Part shown: in pieces, positions 25,034 to 33,230 of the stretch
Position numbering within the stretch: position 1 is the first letter of the stretch
Layout of the letters: the number at the start of each line of letters is the position of its first letter
Source of the DNA: G963675935 sp963675935
GTDB lineage: Bacteria; Planctomycetota; Planctomycetia; Pirellulales; Thermoguttaceae
Assembly: GCA_963675935.2 (NCBI GenBank)
Contig: CAXXPV010000003.1
Coordinates: 930,001 to 994,000 of the forward strand
Reading direction: 5' to 3'
Length of the DNA stretch: 64,000 nucleotides
Translations under genes and position numbers: made by a program
The notes under the pieces: generated by a model
Told to the model about the DNA's origin: nothing
The model's input: only the letters and a program-made list of their open reading frames with translations
Databases searched by the model: none

Positions 25034-25157
25034 GTAACCGTTCACGGGGCACCCGTCATTCTGAGCGCAGCGAAGAATCTCTCGTGGAATCGCGGCCCAG
25101 ACGAGATTTTTCGCTGCGATCAGAATGACGATGTTTTCCCGGCCCGTGAACGGTTAC
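25034..25157. repeat. Nested palindromic repeat (gtcattctgagc element inside another hairpin)
   Basis: The core 25055-25129 runs from gtcattctgagcgcagcg to cgctgcgatcagaatgac as an inverted repeat. It lies within outer perfect arms gtaaccgttcacggg (25034-25048) and cccgtgaacggttac (25143-25157). The gap 24990-25372 holds no gene, only this element, a small ccggctttagccgg hairpin (25003-25022) and the next repeat. Confidence 0.75.
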
Positions 25158-25164
25158 GAAATTC

Positions 25165-25243
25165 GTTTAGCAGGCGAACTTGTTCGCTGCGTTTTTTGCC
25201 GAAATCACCGAGCATACGCGGCGAACAAGTTCGCCGGCTAAAC
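25165..25243. repeat. Palindromic repeat, tttagccggcgaacttgttcgccgcg family
   Basis: The arms gtttagcaggcgaacttgtt and gaacaagttcgccggctaaa enclose about 30 bases. Other copies lie at 27542-27618, 45678-45720 (half), 59304-59375 and 62494-62571. All are near gene ends. Confidence 0.8.
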
Positions 25244-25372
25244 GGCAGTTGGAAATGCTGTTCAATAGTGAAGCTGCGAACAGCGCAGCAAATAGGGCAG
25301 ACGAGGATGTCTGCCCTACCGTCGTTGAACACGGATGGCCGGAAACGCAGGCCGCGGGGGCCTGCGCAAGAT

Positions 25373-25588
25373 TTACGCCCGAGGACGCACGGCGCCCGTC
25401 AGACCGCTGTAGTCCGACCGATCGTGGGAATGCCACAAAGGCTGTCCCGACATCACCCGCTCGGCAAGAATGTCGATCTTCGCGCGAGAACCGGCGGGTG
25501 CGTCGGTGGCGTCGAATTCGTCAGTCTCCGCGGGCATGAAGTCTTCGTCATGCCCACACTCCAGAATTGCTTCAAACACGTTTCTCAT
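25373..25588 (-). CDS. Small planctomycete-type hypothetical protein, 71 aa
   Basis: The start ATG at 25588 (MRNVFEAILECGHDED) has a ggag site upstream on the minus strand. The ending LAERVMSGQPLWHSHDRSDYSGLTGAVRPR has a pattern I recall as common in planctomycete small proteins. It is acidic in the first half and has no membrane segment. It lies just downstream of holB on the same strand. Function unknown. Confidence 0.65.
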   Translation of the reverse strand: MRNVFEAILECGHDEDFMPAETDEFDATDAPAGSRAKIDILAERVMSGQPLWHSHDRSDYSGLTGAVRPRA

Positions 25589-25705
25589 TACCAAAAGCTC
25601 CGTCAAAAAAACCGCGACATTCCTCCTGTCAACAGGAGGGCTGCCCCCACGCACAACTAAAACACTCCATTATCCCAGGTATTTCAGGTTAGTCAAGAGC
25701 AATTT

Positions 25706-26752
25706 TTAGGAATTATTCGCTAAATCGTCCAGCCAACACTCGACAAGCGTCGCCTGATTAGCGTTGCGGTCGATCTGGCCCGCGGCGTCCAGGCAACGAT
25801 CCAACCGGGCCGACGTCGCTCGGGCATCGCCGGGCGTCTGCCGCATCGCACGCCCCACGTGTGTCTGCAATTCCGCGTCGGCCGACGGCGCCGAGCCGCA
25901 CTGGGCCAGCAAAAGCTGCCGGTAATACTCAGCCGCAAAAGCCACGACCCGGCGAAACCTCGCCCGGCGGGCCGGCGCTTCCTTGCCCGCCTCGTCGATA
26001 AACGACGCCACGGTCCGCGAAAGACCCACGCTGTCGAACGCCGGCTCCGAAAGACGCTCGTACAGCGCATTGCGAAACGACCATAAGTCGGGGTCAGCTA
26101 ACTCCATTGCACCCTCGATGCTCCCCTCGCTGTAACGAGCAAGCCGCCGAGCTTCGGCCGGATCGGCGACCATGCCTTTCGACACCAAAAGCCTCGCGAC
26201 AACGTCGATCGGAAGCGGCCGAAATCGAATCAGTTGGCAACGCGAGCGGATGGTCGGCAACTGCTTGGCCGGGGTCGTTCCGATCAAAATCAGCACCGAG
26301 CGCGGCGGCGGTTCTTCCAACGTCTTCAGCAAGGCGTTGGCGCCCTCGTCGTTCAGATAGTCGGCGTCGTCGAGCACGGCGATCTTTCGCCCGCCCATGT
26401 TGGGTTTCAAGCTGATGTCGTGACACAGCCCCTCTTGCCGCCGGTGTTCCCGGTCGCCGATCAACAGTGCCACGGGGATTTCCGACTTCCCCTCGGGCTT
26501 GCCGACCGCCACCAGATCGGGGTGCGTGCCGGCGGCAATTTGCGTGCATGAGGGGCACGTGCCGCAAGGGTTCAACTCTTCCTCCGGGTGCGACTGGCAG
26601 AGCATGGCCTGGGCGAGCGTCAGGGCAAAGGTGCGCTTGCCGATGCCCGGCGGCCCGGCGAACAGAAAACTGCTAGCCAGTCGTCCGCGCGCAATCGCCC
26701 GGCGAAACTGTTCGACCACGTCGTCGTGACCTTCGATACCGTGCCAGGACAT
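25706..26752 (-). CDS. holB: DNA polymerase III delta-prime subunit
   Basis: The protein (348 aa) begins MSWHGIEGHDDVVEQFRRAI. Walker A is FAGPPGIGKRT (near residues 31-41), followed by the zinc module NPCGTCPSC near 61-70. AVLDDADYLNDEGANALLKTLEEPP is the Walker B/sensor region, and LIGTTPAKQLPTIRSRCQ carries the sensor and SRC motifs of clamp-loader subunits. The start at 26752 is favoured over the frame to 26812 because homologues begin with this W-x-x-I-x-G-x pattern. It pairs with tmk just upstream, a common bacterial order. Confidence 0.9.
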   Translation of the reverse strand: MSWHGIEGHDDVVEQFRRAIARGRLASSFLFAGPPGIGKRTFALTLAQAMLCQSHPEEELNPCGTCPSCTQIAAGTHPDLVAVGKPEGKSEIPVALLIGDREHRRQEGLCHDISLKPNMGGRKIAVLDDADYLNDEGANALLKTLEEPPPRSVLILIGTTPAKQLPTIRSRCQLIRFRPLPIDVVARLLVSKGMVADPAEARRLARYSEGSIEGAMELADPDLWSFRNALYERLSEPAFDSVGLSRTVASFIDEAGKEAPARRARFRRVVAFAAEYYRQLLLAQCGSAPSADAELQTHVGRAMRQTPGDARATSARLDRCLDAAGQIDRNANQATLVECWLDDLANNS

Positions 26753-26788
26753 GAGAAGGGGGGCTAGGAATTGGGGGTTAGAAGTTAA

Positions 26789-26853
26789 GGCCGATGGGAG
26801 TGATAGGAGCAATGGGAGTTATAGCTCCCATTACTCCTATTGCTCCCATTGCC
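26789..26853. repeat. Long imperfect hairpin between tmk and holB
   Basis: The arms near 26789-26817 and 26825-26853 (gatgggagtgataggagcaa versus attgctcccattgcc and neighbours) pair over about 25 bases with few mismatches. It sits exactly between the tmk stop and the holB start. It may attenuate or terminate transcription between them. Confidence 0.6.
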
Positions 26854-26854
26854 A

Positions 26855-27478
26855 TCATTTCGTTTTTAGCCCTGTTCTCTCCACGATTTTCCGAATTTCC
26901 GCCTGCACCTCCTCGACGGCCCCGCCGGCATCGACCACGACAATCCGTTCCGGTGCTCGGGCGGCCTCGGTCAAAAAGCCCTCTCGCACCCGGGCGTGAA
27001 ACGCATCGCCTTGCCGCTCCATGCGGTCTAGCGGTCGATTCATGCGAGCCGCGGCCACATCGGCCGTAACATCGAGCACGATGGTCAGATCGGGCATCAG
27101 CCCGGCCGTGGCCACGCGGCCCACCTCCCAGAGCGTCGGCACATCCAGCCCGCCGCCATAGCCCTGGTAGGCCACGTTGGCCAGCAGATACCGATCGGAG
27201 ACCACGGTTTTGCCATGTTCCAGGGCGGGCCGGATCACCTCTTCAACCATTTGCGCCCTGGCAGCCATGTACAACAACATTTCGCTGCGGCGGTGGATCG
27301 CCAAGTCGTGCCGGTCGAGCAGAATGCCTCGCACGGCCTCGCCGAGCGGCGTACTGCCGGGATCGCGGCATCGGACGACCTCGCGGCCCTGTTCCGTAAG
27401 CCAATGACAGAGCCGTTCCACCTGGGTGGATTTTCCTGAACCGTCGCCGCCATCGATGGAAATAAACATTCCCGGCAT
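26855..27478 (-). CDS. tmk: Thymidylate kinase
   Basis: The P-loop FISIDGGDGSGKST (residues 5-18) is followed by the DRY-type motif VVSDRYLLANVAYQG, the Arg-rich substrate region RDPGSTPLGEAVR, and a LID segment RMNRPLDRMERQGDAFHARVREGF. Together they identify dTMP kinase, which makes dTDP for DNA synthesis. At 207 aa it has the standard length. The start MPGMF at 27478 is used; a start at the second Met (27469) is equally plausible. holB follows on the same strand. Confidence 0.92.
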   Translation of the reverse strand: MPGMFISIDGGDGSGKSTQVERLCHWLTEQGREVVRCRDPGSTPLGEAVRGILLDRHDLAIHRRSEMLLYMAARAQMVEEVIRPALEHGKTVVSDRYLLANVAYQGYGGGLDVPTLWEVGRVATAGLMPDLTIVLDVTADVAAARMNRPLDRMERQGDAFHARVREGFLTEAARAPERIVVVDAGGAVEEVQAEIRKIVERTGLKTK

Positions 27479-27541
27479 TGTAAGCGAGTCGCATCACCGG
27501 GCCAAGGGAGTGCAAGATTTTCGCGGGCGTGGCAACTGTCC

Positions 27542-27618
27542 GTTTAGCCGGCGAACTTGTTCGCCGCGGTTGTTCGCAATTTCAGCCAAAACGCGGCGAG
27601 TAAACTCGCCGGCTAAAC
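27542..27618. repeat. Palindromic repeat, tttagccggcgaac family
   Basis: The arms gtttagccggcgaacttgtt (27542 on) and ...actcgccggctaaac (to 27618) are inverted. The flank gggttcatgcgacattacttttc after it also occurs, inverted, beside the copy at 62494-62571. The mobile or duplicated unit may therefore be larger than the hairpin. Confidence 0.75.
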
Positions 27619-27769
27619 GGGTTCATGCGACATTACTTTTCTGACAGCCAATAAACGATGCATATTGGTCAATTCCACCCCGAGTGGCCTATGGCGTCGT
27701 GCGATAGGCTGCTATAATCACCGTTTCGATCATCCCCACGTATTCCCCCGCCAGCAGGAGCGAATTGCG

Positions 27770-28501
27770 ATGACGCAACCGCAAGAACCCGCCATGATCG
27801 AGGCCCAAGGGCTGTCGAAGTATTTTGGCGAGTTTGCCGCCATTCAGAACGTCACATTCCAAGTCCGTCAGGGCGAAGTCGTGGCCTTTTTGGGGCCCAA
27901 CGGGGCCGGCAAAAGCACCACGATGAAGCTGCTGACGGGCTATTGGGCCCCCTCGGCGGGCGTGGCGAGCATCGCCGGTCACGACATGGCGACCGATCGT
28001 CTGGCCGGTTCCGCCCGGCTGGGCTATCTGCCCGAAAACGGCCCGCTCTATTCCGACATGACGCCCCGCGCCCTTTTGGGATTTTTCGCCGACGCCCGCG
28101 GACTGTCGGCCGCCAAAAAACACGACCGCATCGCGGAGGTGGTCGAGCTTTGTTCGCTGGGTAGCGTCATCGGCAAGCCGATCGGCAAGCTATCGCGCGG
28201 CTATCGCCAGCGGGTGGGCATGGCCCAGGTGCTCCTGCATGAGCCTGACGTATTGATCCTCGACGAGCCGACCGCCGGCCTCGATCCCAATCAAATCCAC
28301 GAAGTCCGCGAGACGATTCGCAAGCTCGGCGAAAGCAAGACGATCCTCCTTTCCACCCACATTTTGCAGGAAGTGGAAGCGATGGCCAGCCGGGTGCTGT
28401 TCATCAATGAGGGCCGTTTGGTTTTCGACGGCACGATCCACGAGTTGACCAAGGACGGAAAGCCGCTCGACGAGCAGTTTCGCAAACTGACTGCGGCGTA
28501 A
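27770..28501 (+). CDS. ABC transporter ATP-binding protein, GldA-like
   Basis: Walker A LGPNGAGKST (residues 41-50), signature LSRGYRQRV, Walker B VLILDEPTAGLDP and the switch His in LLSTHILQEVE are all present. The 243-aa protein starts at ATG 27770 after caggag. Next to it are a fused ABC-2/GldG-like membrane protein and a DUF4340 protein, the order seen in planctomycete gliding-type ABC modules. In Bacteroidetes GldA-F-G export or assembly supports gliding. Here the exported material is unknown. Confidence 0.88.
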   Translation: MTQPQEPAMIEAQGLSKYFGEFAAIQNVTFQVRQGEVVAFLGPNGAGKSTTMKLLTGYWAPSAGVASIAGHDMATDRLAGSARLGYLPENGPLYSDMTPRALLGFFADARGLSAAKKHDRIAEVVELCSLGSVIGKPIGKLSRGYRQRVGMAQVLLHEPDVLILDEPTAGLDPNQIHEVRETIRKLGESKTILLSTHILQEVEAMASRVLFINEGRLVFDGTIHELTKDGKPLDEQFRKLTAA

Positions 28502-28535
28502 GAAAACAGTTGTCAGTTGAACATTGGTCATTGCG

Positions 28536-28556
28536 AAACCGCAAGCGGTTTTTTTC
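28536..28556 (+). terminator. Hairpin with T-run, aaaccgcaagcggttttttt
   Basis: A 7-bp stem with a two-base loop and a T-tract lies between the ATPase and permease genes. The same hairpin occurs at 31441-31460 and, with one change, at 39021-39041. As it lies inside an apparent operon it may only attenuate. It could also be a repeated element. Confidence 0.5.
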
Positions 28557-28591
28557 TAGCCACTAGCCACTAGCCAATATCTTACCTGCCC

Positions 28592-31426
28592 ATGAACCTT
28601 CACGTCTTGCTGGCCGTTTTTCGCCGAAATTTCGTCAGCTATTTCGCCAATCCGACGGGCTACGTCTTCATCTGCCTGTTCGTGCTGCTCGGCGCGATTG
28701 CCGCGTTCTGGGTGCCCGACTTCTTTGGAAACAACCTGGCGAACCTCGACCAGTTGAGTTTCTGGTTCCCGTTCATCATGCTCATCTACATTCCCACGAT
28801 CACGATGGGCATCTGGGCCGATGAACGCAAACAGGGGACCGACGAACTGCTGCTGACCATTCCGGCGGCCGATTTCGACATCGTGCTGGGCAAATACCTG
28901 GCCGCGCTGGCCATTTTCAGCGTGTCGCTCCTGTTCTCGCTGCTGTGCAACTACTTCGTGCTGAACAATCTGGCCAGCACCGACACCTGGATCGCCCTCA
29001 CGCCGCGGCTCGACCTCGGCCTGTTCCTGGGCACTTACGTCGGCTACTGGCTCGTCGGGCTGGCGATGCTGGCCATCGGCGGGGTGGCGTCGTTCCTGAC
29101 GGGCAACATCACCATCGCCTTCGTGCTGGGCGTGCTGTTCAACATGCCGCTGGTGTTTCTCACCCGGGCCGACGCCATTTTCGGCGTCTACGGCCAAGAG
29201 GGCGTTTTGGCCGTCAAACGCTGGAGCATCGGCCAGCAATTCCACGATTTCGGCCGCGGCGTGTTGAGTCTTGCCGGTTTTGTCTATTTTCTCATGATCC
29301 TCGTGGTCATGCTCTACGCGAGCATGACGTTGATCGGCCGGCGTCACTGGTTCAGCGGTCGGGGACGTTGGGTGCAGGGCGCCCATTTCTTCGTGCGCGG
29401 CTTGGCCCTGGCCGTCGTCGCCCTGGGCATTGTGGTGGTGATTCGCGCCCACGACGTGCGGATCGACGTAACCACCGAGCGGCTCAGTTCGGTTGCTCCC
29501 CAAACGCGCGATCTGATCGAAGGGCTCAAGACCGAGCGGCCCGTGAAGATCGAGGCGTTCATCAGCCCCAGCGTGCCCGAGGCCTACGTGCAGACGCGAC
29601 TGAATCTGCGGTCGCTTCTCGACGAGATTCGCGCGGTCGGCGGCGACAATGTCAAGGTGATCGTTCACGACACCGACCGTTTTAGCCCCGAGGCGGCCTT
29701 GGCCGAAAAACGCTACGGCATCGAGCCGCGCCAGGTGGCCACGCTCAACCACGGCGTCTACTCGGTCGACAATGTGTTCCTCCACGTGGCGGTGGGTTGC
29801 GGCTCCCGGCGCGTTCCGCCGGCGTTCATTGACCGCGACACGCCCGTCGAGTATGAATTGGTCCGCTCGATCTGCACGGTGAGCGATCAGAAGCGGAAGC
29901 GGATCGGCGTGGTGCGGACCGACGCCCCGCTGTACGGTTCGATCAACTTCCAAACGATGCAGCCCACGCAGAATTGGCCGATCATCGACGAGTTGGAAAA
30001 GCAGTACGAAGTGGTGCAGGTCGATCCGACGAAACCGATCACCGAGAAGTTCGACGCGCTGTTGGCCGTGCAGCCCTCGACGTTGGGTCCCCAGGAAATG
30101 GACAATTTTGTGGCGGCCGTGGCGGCCGGCGTTCCGACGGCGATTTTCGAGGACCCCGCCCCGATGCTCTGCGACGTGCCGGCCAGCAGCATGCCGCGCA
30201 AAGCGCCCGGCGGCGGAATGATGATGATGATGCAACGGCAAGCGCCGCCGAAGGGCGATGTCCGCCGTCTGTGGAATCTGCTGGGCGTCGATTATCAAGA
30301 CTCGCAGGTCATCTGGCAGGACTACAATCCCTACACGAAGATTCCCGACTTCACCCGCGACAAGGAGTTCGTGTTCATCGACTCGGGCAGCGGCGTCAAG
30401 GACGCATTTATTGCCCCCAAAGACACTGATTCCGCGATAAAGAAGTTGCTGCAAGACAGGGCGTTCAACCCATGGGATCCGATCAGTTCCGGTCTGCAAC
30501 AGATGTTGTTCCCGTTCCCCGGGGCCACGGCCAAGCGAAACACGTCCGATCTGGAATTCACCCCGTTGGCCGTCACCGGCGACCGCACCGGCACGGTCGG
30601 CTTCCGTGATTTGGTTCAGATGTCGCCGATGGGCGGGCAGCGAGTAAATCCGCAGCGGCCGATCGTTCCGACTGGCGTTTCCTACACCCTGGCCGCTCGC
30701 ATCCGCGGCAAGACGACGCTTCCGCCGTCGAACGACGATCCGTTCAAACTGATGGAAGAAGCGAAGAAGAAGCAAAAGAAGGGCGAGAAGACGGCCGTCG
30801 AGGCCAATGTCAACGTCGTGTTGACGACCGACATCGACATGCTCACTCAGGCGTTTTTCATGATCCGCGAGCAGGGCGACAATCCGCAAATCGGCGTGCA
30901 TTTCCGCTTCGACAACGTGACGTTCATCCTCAACGCGCTCGACGAGTTGGCCGGCGACGACCGGTTCATCGAGATTCGCAAGCGGCGGCCGGTGCATCAT
31001 CCCTTGGCCCGGGTCGAGGAGCAAACGAAGGACGCGAAGAAGGAGGCGGCCGATTCACGCGAGAAATACAGCAAGAAATACGAGGAGCAAGAGAAGGCCG
31101 AGCAGAAACTTGTCGAGGACAAACTCGCCGATCTGAGGAGCCGGAAGAACATCGACACCCAGCAAATGCTCATTGAGGTGGGGCTCATGCAGCAAGACCT
31201 CGAACGGCAGCGCGAGGCCAAGCTCGAACAGCTTCGCCGCGAGAAGGAACGCGAGGAAAACAAGATTGACACCGATTTGGCCTTGAAGGTCCGCACGGTG
31301 CAGGACAAGTACAAGCTTTGGGCGGTGCTGCTGCCGCCGATTTTGCCGCTCGTCTTGGCCTTGATCGTTTTCTTTGCCCGTCGCGCCCGCGAACGCGAAG
31401 GCGTGGCGAAATCGCGGCTGCGATAA
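28592..31426 (+). CDS. ABC-2 permease fused to GldG-like substrate domain, 944 aa
   Basis: The first 250 residues hold about six membrane helices in the ABC-2 pattern (FVSYFANPTGYVFICLFVLLGA, then FIMLIYIPTITMGIWADERKQGTDELLLT). A seventh helix (FVRGLALAVVALGIVVVI) leads into a periplasmic GldG-like region (about 290-640) with VEYELVRSICTVSDQKRKRIGVV. Residues about 780-890 are a long charged coiled coil, and a last helix (LWAVLLPPILPLVLALIVFFARR) anchors the C-terminus. It therefore combines what GldF and GldG do separately. A Met/Gly/Pro loop (GGGMMMMMQRQAPP) near residue 545 is unusual. Confidence 0.85.
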   Translation: MNLHVLLAVFRRNFVSYFANPTGYVFICLFVLLGAIAAFWVPDFFGNNLANLDQLSFWFPFIMLIYIPTITMGIWADERKQGTDELLLTIPAADFDIVLGKYLAALAIFSVSLLFSLLCNYFVLNNLASTDTWIALTPRLDLGLFLGTYVGYWLVGLAMLAIGGVASFLTGNITIAFVLGVLFNMPLVFLTRADAIFGVYGQEGVLAVKRWSIGQQFHDFGRGVLSLAGFVYFLMILVVMLYASMTLIGRRHWFSGRGRWVQGAHFFVRGLALAVVALGIVVVIRAHDVRIDVTTERLSSVAPQTRDLIEGLKTERPVKIEAFISPSVPEAYVQTRLNLRSLLDEIRAVGGDNVKVIVHDTDRFSPEAALAEKRYGIEPRQVATLNHGVYSVDNVFLHVAVGCGSRRVPPAFIDRDTPVEYELVRSICTVSDQKRKRIGVVRTDAPLYGSINFQTMQPTQNWPIIDELEKQYEVVQVDPTKPITEKFDALLAVQPSTLGPQEMDNFVAAVAAGVPTAIFEDPAPMLCDVPASSMPRKAPGGGMMMMMQRQAPPKGDVRRLWNLLGVDYQDSQVIWQDYNPYTKIPDFTRDKEFVFIDSGSGVKDAFIAPKDTDSAIKKLLQDRAFNPWDPISSGLQQMLFPFPGATAKRNTSDLEFTPLAVTGDRTGTVGFRDLVQMSPMGGQRVNPQRPIVPTGVSYTLAARIRGKTTLPPSNDDPFKLMEEAKKKQKKGEKTAVEANVNVVLTTDIDMLTQAFFMIREQGDNPQIGVHFRFDNVTFILNALDELAGDDRFIEIRKRRPVHHPLARVEEQTKDAKKEAADSREKYSKKYEEQEKAEQKLVEDKLADLRSRKNIDTQQMLIEVGLMQQDLERQREAKLEQLRREKEREENKIDTDLALKVRTVQDKYKLWAVLLPPILPLVLALIVFFARRAREREGVAKSRLR

Positions 31427-31440
31427 AACATTGCGATTGC

Positions 31441-31460
31441 GAAACCGCAAGCGGTTTTTC
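31441..31460 (+). terminator. Hairpin aaaccgcaagcggttttt
   Basis: This copy of the short hairpin lies between the permease stop and the DUF4340 start. The preceding bases ttgcgattgcg also resemble the sequence before the copy at 28536. The T-tract is short, so termination would be weak. Confidence 0.45.
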
Positions 31461-31497
31461 TCAAAAATAGACAACTGAAAACTGAAAACAATTTGCC

Positions 31498-33222
31498 ATG
31501 AACGCGAATCTGAAAACATTGACTTTCGTTGTTGCGGCTGCCGCCGTGGCGTTGCTCGCTTGGTTTGTCCAGCCGTCGTCGCTTACGACTGAAACCGAGG
31601 ACTACAGCAACACGCCACTTTATCCCGAGATAAAAAATCCGCTGGACGTGGCCGACCTCGAGATCGTCAAGTACGACGAGTCGCGTGGCGAGCTAATTCC
31701 CTTCCGCGTGGCCCAGGTCGAGAGCAACGGCAAACGCCGCTGGTCGATCCCCTCGCACGAAAACTATCCGGCCGACGCGAAAGATCAGGTGGCCTCGGCC
31801 GCCGGCGGGCTGATGGGTCTGAAAATCGTCGACATGGCGAGCGATAACGTGGGCGATCAGCAGGAATACTGCGTGGTCGAGCCGAACGCAAACGTCTTGA
31901 AGCTCGGCGCCACGGGCGTTGGCGACAAGATCATTATGAAAGACGCCGCCGGCAAGGAGATGCTCGCCCTGATCGTCGGCAAGGAAGTGCCCGGCCGGCC
32001 GAACCTGCGCTATGTCCGTAAAGTCGGCGAGTCGCAAATCTACACCGTCGAGGCCCGTACCGACCGGCTCTCGACGAAGTTCGAGAACTGGATCGAGCCG
32101 AACTTGCTGCAAATCAACACGATGGACCTCAAGGAACTCTTGATCCGCGACTACTCGGTCGACGTAATGAACGGCACACTCAACCAGCGGAGCCGGATGG
32201 CGATCGATTACGTCGCCGAAGGCGAGCAGCATTGGAAGATCGTCGCCGACGAGCGGTTTGCGATCGACGAGAAAAATCCGGCGGGCGACCGCTGGACGCC
32301 CGTGAAAATGGCCGCCGACGAGGAAGTCAACGCCGCGAAGCTCGACGAGTTGAAGACCGCCCTGGATGATCTGAAAATCGTCAACGTCAACCGCAAACCG
32401 GTCGGCCTGAGCGCCGACTTGCAGGCGTCGGCCAATTTTGCGAAGAACCGCGAGGCCATGCAGTCTCTGGGCAGCAAGGGCTTTTTCTTCGCCAAGCTTG
32501 GCAAGCAGGTCGAGTTGTTCTCGAACGAGGGCGAAATCCGACTTGTGATGCGCGACGGCGCCGAGTACGTTTTGCGTTTCGGTCAGATCGCCGGCAACAG
32601 CCCGACGGAGAAAGAAAAGAAGGCGAAAGACAAGGACGGCAAAGAAGACGATTCGAAGTCCGGCGCCGGCATGAACCGCTATTTGTTCGTCATGGCCGAA
32701 TTCAACAGCGATGCGATTCCGAAGCCGGTGTTCGACAAGCTTCCCGAGCCGAAGAAGGAAGCGAACGCGGCGAAGAAGCCCGACGAAAAGAAAGCTGACG
32801 AAAAGAAGACCGACGCCAAGGAAGTGAAGCCGGATGAGAAGAAGACCGATGAAAAGGTCCTCGCCTCCCAACGTGAACAGATCGAGAAGGACAACAAGCG
32901 GAAGCAGGAAGAGTATGACCGGCAGATTGCCGACGGCAAGAAGCGGGTGGCTGAGTTGAACGCCCGATTCGCCGATTGGTACTACGTGATTTCCGACGCG
33001 GTTTACAAAAAAATCCACTTAAGCCGCGAGGAAATCGTCAAAAATAAAGAGAAGAAGGGGGAGAAGGACGCGAAGGGCGAGAAGGGCGAAAATGGGATGG
33101 GCGGCTTGCCGGGGATCGGCAGCGCTCATGCCGACGCCGATGAAGCCCCCGAGGAAAAGACGCCGGCAACGCCCGTTAAGGAGTTGGAAAAGCTCAAGAA
33201 GGAAGGGCCGGCCGCGAAATAA
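31498..33222 (+). CDS. DUF4340 domain-containing protein, 574 aa
   Basis: An N-terminal anchor or signal helix (LTFVVAAAAVALLAWFV) precedes a large exported region. It has repeated DUF4340-like segments (IYTVEARTDRLSTKFENWIEPNLLQI, and DDLKIVNVNRKPVGL). From residue about 360 there is an extreme Lys/Asp/Glu-rich stretch with DEKKTD-type repeats, then a helical tail. DUF4340 genes follow GldG-type genes in many planctomycetes and are thought to be envelope partners of that transporter. The role is inferred from synteny. Confidence 0.8.
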   Translation: MNANLKTLTFVVAAAAVALLAWFVQPSSLTTETEDYSNTPLYPEIKNPLDVADLEIVKYDESRGELIPFRVAQVESNGKRRWSIPSHENYPADAKDQVASAAGGLMGLKIVDMASDNVGDQQEYCVVEPNANVLKLGATGVGDKIIMKDAAGKEMLALIVGKEVPGRPNLRYVRKVGESQIYTVEARTDRLSTKFENWIEPNLLQINTMDLKELLIRDYSVDVMNGTLNQRSRMAIDYVAEGEQHWKIVADERFAIDEKNPAGDRWTPVKMAADEEVNAAKLDELKTALDDLKIVNVNRKPVGLSADLQASANFAKNREAMQSLGSKGFFFAKLGKQVELFSNEGEIRLVMRDGAEYVLRFGQIAGNSPTEKEKKAKDKDGKEDDSKSGAGMNRYLFVMAEFNSDAIPKPVFDKLPEPKKEANAAKKPDEKKADEKKTDAKEVKPDEKKTDEKVLASQREQIEKDNKRKQEEYDRQIADGKKRVAELNARFADWYYVISDAVYKKIHLSREEIVKNKEKKGEKDAKGEKGENGMGGLPGIGSAHADADEAPEEKTPATPVKELEKLKKEGPAAK

Positions 33223-33230
33223 GCCTTCCA

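Noticed and set aside
24990..25372. A possible CRISPR array, because several repeats are close together
   Set aside because: The repeats are palindromic elements of different families, without regular spacing or spacers, and no cas genes are present. No array is seen elsewhere in the window.
28556..31024. An 822-residue open frame on the minus strand
   Set aside because: It is antisense to the well-supported ABC permease gene; the product is His/Arg/Asp-rich without domains, as expected from GC-rich codon bias.
31693..33018. A 441-residue open frame on the minus strand
   Set aside because: It is antisense to the DUF4340 gene and has no motif or ribosome site.
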